From Bacillota bacterium (GTDB lineage: Bacteria; Bacillota; Clostridia; Acetivibrionales; DSM-1351): DNA of 5,112 nucleotides. Of this stretch, positions 1 to 4,830 are shown piece after piece. Positions within the stretch are counted from its first letter, which is position 1. Each line of letters starts with the position of its first letter. Position numbers and translations under genes: made by a program. Where the stretch lies: the NCBI GenBank assembly GCA_023417285.1, contig JAEZFR010000029.1:1-5112 (forward strand), in the 5' to 3' direction. Under the pieces are notes generated by a model. That model saw only the letters and a list, made by a program, of their open reading frames with translations. It was not told where the DNA came from and did no database searches.

Positions 1-24
1 TATTTGTATGTTTAATTGATCCTC

Positions 25-537
25 TTATCTTTCCCGCAACGACAAAATACAGCCGCAATACTTTTGCCTGTACAAGCCTAACTCCCTTGCCATTTGCTGT
101 CCTTCTCTGAAACCTGGTCTGAAATCCTCATACAGAAATGTAACATTATATTTATCTGCAAAAAATTCACCAAGCTTTTTTATTAAATCGTTATTCTGGT
201 ATGGGCTTACCAAAAGTGTAGTTGTAAACGCATCAAACCCATTCTCACTTGCAAACTTAGCCGCCTTTTGCATTCGTATTGAGTAACAATAGTTACATCT
301 TTTTTCTTTGTCAGTCATCTTTTCCCATACGTCCTGCATGAATTCATTATCAAAATGCACCTTCATACCGTTCTTTTCCGCAAAAGATTTTACATTTTCG
401 CTTCTTTTGGTGTGTTCCTCAATAGGATGAATATTGGGATTATAAAAAAGACCTTCTATCTCATAGCCTTTGTCCTTAAGAACTTTATATGGATAGGTAG
501 AACAAGGTCCACAACACATATGCAATAATAGTTTCAT
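25..537 (-). CDS. queH: Epoxyqueuosine reductase QueH (DUF208 family)
   Basis: QueH reduces epoxyqueuosine to queuosine in the wobble position of GUN-anticodon tRNAs, the last step of the pathway. It is the cytosolic iron-sulfur alternative to the cobalamin enzyme QueG. The 170-residue product is a normal length for the family. It carries the expected cysteine groups: CCGPC near the N-terminus (C8, C9, C12), CNYC (C81, C84) and YCGC at the C-terminus (C161, C163). The family-like stretches FYNPNIHP (31-38) and FTTTLLVSPYQ (104-114) are also present. These cysteines are the presumed metal-cluster ligands; I assign that from family knowledge. The ATG start is set by GGAG at 548-545, 7 nt upstream. 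It is the last gene of the minus-strand ruv group, separated from ruvB by a repeat-bearing gap, and no strong terminator is seen between them. The 24 nt after its stop reach the window edge and show no terminator. Confidence 0.93.
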   Translation of the reverse strand: MKLLLHMCCGPCSTYPYKVLKDKGYEIEGLFYNPNIHPIEEHTKRSENVKSFAEKNGMKVHFDNEFMQDVWEKMTDKEKRCNYCYSIRMQKAAKFASENGFDAFTTTLLVSPYQNNDLIKKLGEFFADKYNVTFLYEDFRPGFREGQQMARELGLYRQKYCGCILSLRER

Positions 538-603
538 TTTAAATCTCCGTTTTTGTTTTTCTATATATTGAGTAATTCTATTATTTGTTTATATAAATAA
601 TGT

Positions 604-635
604 TATTTAGTATTGTTATTAAATACTATTAAATA
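604..635 (-). other. AT-rich imperfect inverted repeat beside the 36-bp array
   Basis: TAGTATT (608-614) and AATACTA (622-628) form a perfect 7-bp stem with a 7-nt loop. Allowing a 3-nt bulge, the pairing extends outward to 604 and 635. A second weak dyad, TTATTT (581-586) with AAATAA (595-600), lies closer to queH. Neither is followed by a T-run on the minus strand, so I do not call a terminator. In DNA this AT-rich such dyads arise easily by chance. Together with the repeat array they are all I see in the 251-nt ruvB-queH gap, apart from the queH ribosome binding site. Confidence 0.3.
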
Positions 636-742
636 TGGCTTTCTATTTGTGCTTATTTGATATCGTTATCATGGCTATCTGTTTATGTTTATTTGATATT
701 GCTAACATGGCTATCTGTTTATGTTTATTTGATATTGCTATT
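635..742. repeat. Three tandem 36-bp repeats between ruvB and queH
   Basis: Three head-to-tail units start at 635, 671 and 707, each beginning ATGGCT on the plus strand and containing TTATTTGATAT. Units 2 and 3 agree at 34 of 36 positions, differing only in the last two bases. Unit 1 is more diverged, with 29 of 36 matching unit 2. The units abut with no spacer. They sit in the transcribed gap between ruvB and queH if the genes form one operon. On the minus (sense) strand the unit contains TAA and TAG stops, so it is not coding there. On the plus strand 36 is a multiple of three and an open frame exists, but it has no ribosome binding site and runs into antisense of ruvB. No function can be named. 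Confidence 0.9.
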
Positions 743-788
743 TATTGCTTTCCTACTTAATATTTATACTGACCACGTTAAAACGTTA

Positions 789-1787
789 TCAAGTAGGGAA
801 TTCAATTCCAAAATGATCGTATGCCAACTTAGTTGTCATTCTTCCACGAGGTGTTTTATTTATAAACCCAAGCTGAATCAAATAAGGTTCATATACATCC
901 TCTATTGTTCCGGGCTCCTCACCAATTGAAGCAGCCAAAGTGTCCAGCCCAACCGGACCACCGCTAAACTTGTTTATTATGCTCAGCAGCATTGTTCTGT
1001 CAACGCCGTCCAGACCTATTTCGTCAACCTCAAGTGCGTCCAGAGCATGTTTTGCCAGTGACAGATCAATGCTGCCAGTGCCCTTCACCTGAGCAAAATC
1101 TCGCACCCTTTTTAGCAATCTATTCGCAATTCTTGGAGTGCCACGGGAACGCTTTGCCATCTCTTGCGCGCCACTCTCATCAAGCTCAATGCCAAGTATC
1201 CCTGCCGAGCGCTTGATAATCTGCTTTAACTCATCTGTCGTATACATTTCCAGCTTATTTATCACGCCGAATCTGTCTCTGAGTGGCGCGGTTAAAAGCC
1301 CCGCTCTGGTGGTAGCCCCTATCAGAGTAAACTTAGGCAAATCAATTCTGATTGATCTGGCACTAGGGCCTTTTCCAATAATGATGTCCAATGCATAGTC
1401 TTCCATTGCAGGGTATAGAATTTCTTCAACACTCCTGTTCAGTCTGTGTATTTCATCAATAAAAAGTACATCATGCATTCCAAGATTGGTGAGTATAGCA
1501 GCCAAGTCACCAGCCTTCTCAATAGCTGGGCCTGATGTAATTCTGAGGTTTACACCCATTTCCGAAGAAATAATGCTGGCTAGAGTAGTCTTACCAAGAC
1601 CCGGAGGCCCATATAGCAAAACATGATCAAGTGCTTCATTTCTTTGCTTTGCAGCTTCTATAAAAACCTTCAGATTGTCTTTAACCTTTGACTGTCCAAC
1701 ATACTCATCCAAGCGTTTTGGCCTGAGGCTAACCTCATCAAAATCATCCGCCCTACTCTCACAGGCAATTATTCTATCCTCTGTCAT
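789..1787 (-). CDS. ruvB: Holliday junction branch-migration ATPase RuvB
   Basis: RuvB is the AAA+ motor that, loaded by RuvA, pumps DNA through a Holliday junction as a hexameric ring. From the start chosen here it has 332 residues, a typical length. Motifs in order: Walker A GPPGLGKT (60-67), Walker B LFIDEIH (108-114), sensor 1 GATTR (157-161), the arginine-finger region PLRDRFG (168-174, R170), sensor 2 GTPR (216-219), and the C-terminal winged-helix DNA-binding domain (about 257-332) with PRGRMTTKLAYDHF near its end. The open frame runs 15 codons further, to a TTG at 1832, but that start has no ribosome binding site and lies next to the repeat array. I start at the ATG at 1787, preceded by AAAGGA. 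An ATG at 1799 directly abuts that AAAGGA and is too close to use it. It follows ruvA and precedes queH, with tandem repeat arrays on both sides. Confidence 0.95.
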   Translation of the reverse strand: MTEDRIIACESRADDFDEVSLRPKRLDEYVGQSKVKDNLKVFIEAAKQRNEALDHVLLYGPPGLGKTTLASIISSEMGVNLRITSGPAIEKAGDLAAILTNLGMHDVLFIDEIHRLNRSVEEILYPAMEDYALDIIIGKGPSARSIRIDLPKFTLIGATTRAGLLTAPLRDRFGVINKLEMYTTDELKQIIKRSAGILGIELDESGAQEMAKRSRGTPRIANRLLKRVRDFAQVKGTGSIDLSLAKHALDALEVDEIGLDGVDRTMLLSIINKFSGGPVGLDTLAASIGEEPGTIEDVYEPYLIQLGFINKTPRGRMTTKLAYDHFGIEFPT

Positions 1788-1799
1788 AGCTAACAGCAT

Positions 1800-1805
1800 T
1801 CCTTT
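1800..1805 (-). promoter_or_regulatory. ruvB ribosome binding site that decides the start
   Basis: On the minus strand AAAGGA occupies 1805-1800, 12 nt before the ATG at 1787. The spacing is somewhat long. The only competing start with this signal is the ATG at 1799, which touches it. The GTG at 1808 and the TTG at 1832 have no upstream purine-rich site. The site supports the 332-residue RuvB, whose N-terminus then begins MTEDRII as in related proteins. Confidence 0.6.
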
Positions 1806-1838
1806 CACAAAATACGATATATTAATAATCAACGTGTC

Positions 1839-2020
1839 ATATAAATCAATTAAATCAATTTACTTATATAAATCAATTTGCTTTTAAAAATTAACTTACT
1901 GATATAATTCAATTTGCTTTTAAAATTAACTTACTGATATAAATCAATTTGCTTTTAAAATTAACTTACTGATATGAATCAATTTGCTTTTAAAATTAAC
2001 TTACTAATATAAATACAAAT
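1839..2020. repeat. Tandem array of ~35-bp repeats between ruvA and ruvB
   Basis: Four complete units lie at 1866-1901 (36 bp, one extra A), 1902-1936, 1937-1971 and 1972-2006. Each starts ATATAAATCAATTTGC or a one-base variant and ends TTAACTTACTG (ending in A in the last unit). Units 2 to 4 differ from one another at one to three positions. Partial or decayed copies flank the array at 1839-1865 and 2007-2020. There are no unique spacers. The unit length is not a multiple of three and stops occur on both strands, so it is not coding. Each unit contains a short dyad, AATTT and AAATT around a 7-nt loop. The array fills most of the 251-nt gap between ruvA and ruvB. I see no promoter or terminator there that I would trust. 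Confidence 0.92.
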
Positions 2021-2038
2021 AATTTAAGTGCAACACAT

Positions 2039-2641
2039 TTACTTCATTGATTTAAGTGAATGCATTATTGCATCCTCTACGCACATACCTACTTTATAGA
2101 CAGCACTAACGGCTTTAGACGCCTCCTGGGCAGCATAGCCTAATACCATTAATGCACTTACAGCTTCTTGCATCACACTATCACCCGATACGTTATCTGT
2201 AATATCTTCAACCCCTAGCTTTACACCATTTAGCTGTTCCTTAGATATCTTATCTTTTAGTTCAAGAATTATTCTTTGCGCCATCTTTGTCCCTATACCC
2301 TGGGCTTTTGTAAGTGACTTTGCGTCTTGAGATACAACTGCAAGTGCAAACCTAGATGGTGATAAAGCCGATAATAATGAAATTGCAGCCTTTGGTCCCA
2401 CACCTGAAACGCCGAGCAGCATTTCAAACATTCCCAACTCATCCATACTTAAAAAGCCGTATAGTGCAGCTATATCCTCTCTCACATAATAGTGAGTATA
2501 TAGCTTTACATCCTGGCCTGCCTGTCCAATATTATTTATAGTAGAAAGAGCTGTAAATATCTTATATCCAACCCCATGCGCTTCCACTACCACATAATCA
2601 TTCATTTTATAATCCAATTTACCCTTTATGTAGGCAAACAT
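2039..2641 (-). CDS. ruvA: Holliday junction DNA-binding subunit RuvA
   Basis: RuvA binds the four-way junction as a tetramer or octamer, holds it in an open square form and loads RuvB rings on opposite arms. The product is 200 residues, the usual length. The N-terminal OB-fold domain (about 1-63) includes the acidic-pin residues E55 and D56 in the motif REDIAALYGF. The middle domain has two helix-hairpin-helix motifs, LLGVSGVGPKAA (75-86) and QGIGTKMAQRI (114-124). A variable linker (about 135-155) leads to the small C-terminal domain that contacts RuvB (about 156-200). The ATG is preceded by AAGGAGAG (2654-2647), with 7 nt after its AAGGAG core counted to the end of the GAG run, an excellent signal. 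It lies 116 nt after ruvC and before ruvB, in the same direction, consistent with a ruvCAB operon. Confidence 0.96.
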   Translation of the reverse strand: MFAYIKGKLDYKMNDYVVVEAHGVGYKIFTALSTINNIGQAGQDVKLYTHYYVREDIAALYGFLSMDELGMFEMLLGVSGVGPKAAISLLSALSPSRFALAVVSQDAKSLTKAQGIGTKMAQRIILELKDKISKEQLNGVKLGVEDITDNVSGDSVMQEAVSALMVLGYAAQEASKAVSAVYKVGMCVEDAIMHSLKSMK

Positions 2642-2757
2642 AATAACTCTCCTTAAATAATAATAATCTTCTGATACCTGAAATCACAATAATTTTTAAT
2701 TATGATAATCTTCCGCTTCGAGCGTTTAAATATATCTCACTAAATATAGATATATAG
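2642..2757 (-). other. ruvC-ruvA spacer with small inverted repeats
   Basis: This 116-nt gap holds the ruvA ribosome binding site and three small perfect dyads. They are an 8-bp AT-rich one just after the ruvC stop (arms 2730-2737 and 2748-2755, 10-nt loop), CGCT-TCG-AGCG (2714-2724), and ATAATT-TTT-AATTAT (2689-2703). None is followed by a clear T-run on the minus strand, so I do not call a terminator. The GC-rich CGCT dyad stands out only because its surroundings are so AT-rich. The pieces could be folding elements in the ruv mRNA or chance. Confidence 0.3.
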
Positions 2758-3258
2758 CTAGAAGTTGTTATTTCCAAGTATCATACCCAATCTATGCGAA
2801 TTTCCATGACATATAGCTACTGCCAACGCGTCCGCAACGTCATCAGGCTTCGGAATCTTGGATAAGTTTAAAATTGATTTCACCATCTGCTGTATCTGAG
2901 CCTTTTCAGCTCTCCCATATCCAACTACTGCTTGCTTTACCTGTAATGGTGTATATTCGTAAATGTCTACGCCACAGCGAGCAGCAGATACTACAGCAAC
3001 TCCCCTTCCGTGACCAACAGTAAGAGCTGTCTTTATATTTTTATTAAAAAACAATTCTTCTATAGCAACTGCATCAGGCTTGTGTTGCATGATTAAAAGC
3101 TCAAGCTGTTGGCTAAGTACCAAAAGCCTTTGAGAAAGCTTCATTGAAGCCTCTGTGGTAACTGCTCCGTAATCCAAAACCGAAAATCTGTTCCCTTCAT
3201 ATTTTACTATACCGTACCCAGTAATTGCAAACCCTGGGTCAATGCCCATAATTATCAT
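2758..3258 (-). CDS. ruvC: Crossover junction endodeoxyribonuclease RuvC
   Basis: RuvC is the dimeric, metal-dependent resolvase that nicks two opposite strands of a Holliday junction, working with RuvAB at the end of recombinational repair. The 166-residue protein has the RNase H-like fold of the family with all four catalytic acids visible: D7 in GIDPG, E67 in IEELFF, and D140 and D143 in PDDVADALA. The conserved lysines K108 and K119 match the positions known in E. coli RuvC. Two starts are possible, the ATG at 3258 and one three codons in, at 3249. AGAAGGG at 3275-3269 lies 10 nt before the first, so I use 3258. It is the first gene of the minus-strand group and is divergent from argG, with a candidate promoter at 3352-3325. 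Confidence 0.96.
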   Translation of the reverse strand: MIIMGIDPGFAITGYGIVKYEGNRFSVLDYGAVTTEASMKLSQRLLVLSQQLELLIMQHKPDAVAIEELFFNKNIKTALTVGHGRGVAVVSAARCGVDIYEYTPLQVKQAVVGYGRAEKAQIQQMVKSILNLSKIPKPDDVADALAVAICHGNSHRLGMILGNNNF

Positions 3259-3285
3259 TTGTAGAGTTCCCTTCTAAAAAGATTT

Positions 3286-3324
3286 CTTGCATAATTATAA
3301 TAAACTATTGCATATTTATACAGC
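3286..3324. promoter_or_regulatory. Putative paired ARG boxes (ArgR operator) upstream of argG
   Basis: The core TGCATATTTATACA (3309-3322) matches the ArgR core consensus TGMATWWWWATKCA at 13 of 14 positions. A weaker match, TGCATAATTATAAT (3288-3301), fits at 11 of 14. The two cores start exactly 21 bp apart, which is the arrangement of two 18-bp boxes with a 3-bp gap that a hexameric ArgR binds. The stronger box covers the -35 of candidate argG promoter P1 (3308-3313). Consensus and spacing are known for ArgR in Bacillus and E. coli; that ArgR binds here is inference. AT-rich DNA makes single weak boxes common, so the 21-bp phasing and the neighbouring arg gene carry most of the weight. 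Confidence 0.55.
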
Positions 3325-3336
3325 ATTATATATAAT
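3308..3336 (+). promoter_or_regulatory. Candidate argG promoter P1 overlapping an ARG box
   Basis: TTGCAT (3308-3313) and TATAAT (3331-3336) are 17 bp apart. The -35 is weak and the -10 is perfect. The -35 falls inside the better ARG box, a layout that would allow direct repression by ArgR. The -10 abuts the minus-strand -10 of ruvC in the palindrome ATTATATATAAT (3325-3336). A start near 3343 would leave a leader of about 140 nt. Confidence 0.4.
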
Positions 3337-3352
3337 AGTATCATTAAATCAA
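3325..3352 (-). promoter_or_regulatory. Candidate ruvC promoter
   Basis: On the minus strand TTGATT (3352-3347) and TATAAT (3330-3325) are separated by 16 bp, a fair sigma-A match with a perfect -10. Transcription would begin near 3318, giving a leader of about 60 nt before ruvC. That leader DNA contains the two ARG-box-like sites, so ArgR bound there could affect ruvC as well. Other AT-rich matches exist nearby, so the exact site is uncertain. Confidence 0.45.
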
Positions 3353-3374
3353 CTTAATTATATCGTTATACTGC

Positions 3375-3403
3375 TTGTTAATAACTAAGTTGCTATTTAT
3401 AAT
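3375..3403 (+). promoter_or_regulatory. Candidate argG promoter P2
   Basis: TTGTTA (3375-3380) and TATAAT (3398-3403) are separated by 17 bp. This is the best sigma-A match by sequence on the plus strand of this gap, giving a leader of about 75 nt. An inverted repeat, AAGTTGCTA (3387-3395) with TAGCATACTT (3410-3419) and one bulged base, brackets its -10 and could be an operator or a leader hairpin. Weaker alternatives are TTGCTA/CATACT (3390-3418) and TTGATT/TATATT (3420-3447). The sequence alone does not choose among them. Confidence 0.4.
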
Positions 3404-3452
3404 ATATTCTAGCATACTTTTGATTTAAATTTTTATTTTAATATATTTTAAT

Positions 3453-3468
3453 GCCGGAAAAATCTGGC
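3453..3468 (+). other. Small hairpin just before the argG ribosome binding site
   Basis: GCCGG (3453-3457) can pair with CTGGC (3464-3468), with one G-U pair, around the loop AAAAAT. It ends two bases before the AAGGAG at 3471-3476. It is the only GC-rich patch in the gap. If transcription started near 3454 from the TTGATT/TATATT pair, this hairpin would cap the 5' end of the mRNA, a known way to stabilise transcripts. It does not hide the ribosome binding site. Confidence 0.3.
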
Positions 3469-3484
3469 GGAAGGAGAGATTTTT

Positions 3485-4696
3485 ATGAGTAAAGAAAAGG
3501 TGTTGCTTGCTTATTCTGGTGGATTAGATACATCCATTATTATACCATGGCTCAAAGAAAATTACGGTTACGAAGTAATTGCTATGGCAGGTGATGTTGG
3601 ACAAGGTGAAGAATTAGAGCCATTACATGAAAAGGCTATTAAAACAGGTGCCAGCAAGCTTTACATAGAAAACCTACAAGAAGAGTTTATTACAGATTTT
3701 ATTTACCCAACTCTTAAGGCTGGTGCCGTTTACGAAGGTAAGTATCTGCTTGGTACTTCTTTCGCAAGACCAATTATCGCAAAAAGAATGGTTGAAATCG
3801 CTCTAAAAGAAGGCTGCACAGCTATTTGCCATGGTGCAACTGGAAAGGGCAACGACCAGGTAAGGTTTGAGCTTACAGTTAAGGCTTTAGCACCTCACCT
3901 AAAGATTATTGCTCCATGGAGAATATGGGATATTAAATCAAGAGAAGATGCAATAGATTATGCAGAAGCTAGAAATATTCCTATTCCAGTTACAAAGAAG
4001 GACAATTACAGCATGGACAGAAACCTATGGCACTTGAGCCATGAGGGTTCAGATCTCGAAGATCCATGGAATGAGCCACAGTACGAAAAGCTTCTCAAAC
4101 TTATGGTTTCTCCTGAGAAGGCTCCAGATGTTCCTGCTTATGTTGAAATATACTTTGAACAAGGTATTCCAAAGAAGGTTAATGGCGTAGAATATGCTCC
4201 AATTGAGCTTATGAACGTGTTGAACAAGGTTGCTGGTGAAAACGGTGTTGGTATTATAGACATGGTTGAAAACAGGCTTGTTGGTATGAAGTCAAGAGGC
4301 GTTTATGAAACTCCAGGTGGAACAGTTCTATACGCTGCTCATAGAGAGTTAGAGCTACTTTGCCTCGATAGGGATACTCTTCATTACAAGGACCTTGTTG
4401 CTCAAAGATTTGCTGAGTTGGTTTATTTTGGACAATGGTATACGCCTCTTCGCGAGTCAATATCAGCATTTGTTGATAAGACTCAGGAAACAGTTACCGG
4501 TACAGTTAGAATGAAGCTTTACAAAGGAAACTGTATGCCTGCAGGTGCTAAATCCGAATACTCACTTTACAATGAAGCAATTGCTACTTTCAGTAAGGAT
4601 GAAGTTTACAATCAAAAGGATGCGGAAGGCTTTATTAATCTATTTGGACTTCCAATGAAGGTTAGAGCCCAGATGCTTCAGAGTAAAGATAAATAA
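3485..4696 (+). CDS. argG: Argininosuccinate synthase
   Basis: ArgG joins citrulline and aspartate at the cost of ATP (to AMP and pyrophosphate) to give argininosuccinate, the next-to-last step of arginine synthesis, in the cytosol as a tetramer. The 403 residues are a standard length and the protein appears intact. Signature 1, AYSGGLDTS (9-17), is the PP-loop that binds ATP. Signature 2, GATGKGNDQVRF (117-128), is complete. The stretches YEGKYLLGTSFARP (83-96) and SMDRNLW (176-182) are also family hallmarks for substrate binding. The ATG is 8 nt after AAGGAG (3471-3476), a strong start signal. argH follows 134 nt downstream in the same direction, and ruvC is divergent upstream. Putative ArgR sites and promoters lie in the upstream gap. 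I see no T-box leader or riboswitch there. Confidence 0.97.
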   Translation: MSKEKVLLAYSGGLDTSIIIPWLKENYGYEVIAMAGDVGQGEELEPLHEKAIKTGASKLYIENLQEEFITDFIYPTLKAGAVYEGKYLLGTSFARPIIAKRMVEIALKEGCTAICHGATGKGNDQVRFELTVKALAPHLKIIAPWRIWDIKSREDAIDYAEARNIPIPVTKKDNYSMDRNLWHLSHEGSDLEDPWNEPQYEKLLKLMVSPEKAPDVPAYVEIYFEQGIPKKVNGVEYAPIELMNVLNKVAGENGVGIIDMVENRLVGMKSRGVYETPGGTVLYAAHRELELLCLDRDTLHYKDLVAQRFAELVYFGQWYTPLRESISAFVDKTQETVTGTVRMKLYKGNCMPAGAKSEYSLYNEAIATFSKDEVYNQKDAEGFINLFGLPMKVRAQMLQSKDK

Positions 4697-4714
4697 GAAG
4701 AGTTAATTCTTTAA

Positions 4715-4745
4715 GAGCCTTTGAAGCCATATGCTTTGAAGGCTC
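4715..4745 (+). terminator. Hairpin between argG and argH, possible partial terminator
   Basis: GAGCCTTTGAAGC (4715-4727) pairs along its whole 13-bp length with GCTTTGAAGGCTC (4733-4745), using two G-U pairs, around the 5-nt loop CATAT. The stem is clear and starts 18 nt after the argG stop. It is followed by CATTTGAATA instead of a real T-run, so it is a poor intrinsic terminator. It may protect the argG 3' end, act as a partial terminator that lowers argH output, or mark a processing site. The two G-U pairs make the fold specific to the plus-strand RNA, since in the opposite RNA they become A-C mismatches. Confidence 0.6.
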
Positions 4746-4747
4746 CA

Positions 4748-4765
4748 TTTGAATATAAATGCACT
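4748..4765. promoter_or_regulatory. Putative ARG box (ArgR site) upstream of argH
   Basis: The core TGAATATAAATGCA (4750-4763) matches TGMATWWWWATKCA at all 14 positions, and the 18-bp box matches the longer consensus at 17 of 18. It starts 3 bp after the argG-argH hairpin and ends 65 bp before argH. I found no second box 21 bp away on either side. A perfect TATAAT lies downstream at 4793-4798, but the DNA 17 bp before it (AAGCAC) is not a good -35. An ArgR-controlled argH promoter is therefore possible but not shown. Binding of ArgR is inference from the consensus and the neighbouring genes. Confidence 0.55.
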
Positions 4766-4830
4766 TATCAAGCACCTGATGTTAAACCGTTCTATAATAC
4801 GCAGGTATTTGATAAAGAAAGGATACTAAG

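Noticed and set aside
657..929. Plus-strand open frame that translates the 36-bp repeat into a repeated hydrophobic peptide
   Set aside because: It opens with TTG without a ribosome binding site, its repeated part only reflects a period divisible by three, and the rest is antisense to ruvB.
992..1398. Plus-strand open frames opposite ruvB
   Set aside because: They overlap each other and lie entirely antisense to a well-supported RuvB coding region.
1675..1887. Plus-strand open frame opposite the ruvB start
   Set aside because: Mostly antisense to ruvB, running into the repeat array, with no start signal.
1866..2006. Promoter-like TTGCTT and TATAAA/TATAAT pairs on the plus strand, 18-19 bp apart, across successive repeat units
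   Set aside because: They come from AT-rich repeat sequence, point antisense to the flanking genes, and lack any downstream plus-strand gene.
1839..2020. Possible CRISPR array
   Set aside because: The units are directly contiguous with no unique spacers, and no cas gene is near.
2356..2541. Plus-strand open frame opposite ruvA
   Set aside because: Fully antisense to RuvA and without recognisable features.
3337..3484. T-box or amino-acid riboswitch in the argG leader
   Set aside because: No conserved T-box sequence, no terminator-antiterminator pair and no GC-rich structured core beyond one 5-bp hairpin.
3451..3492. Thirteen-codon upstream open frame overlapping the argG start
   Set aside because: It has no ribosome binding site, no run of arginine codons, and its later part only reads the argG ribosome binding site out of frame.
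4254..4469. Minus-strand open frame inside argG
   Set aside because: Antisense to the conserved C-terminal part of ArgG.
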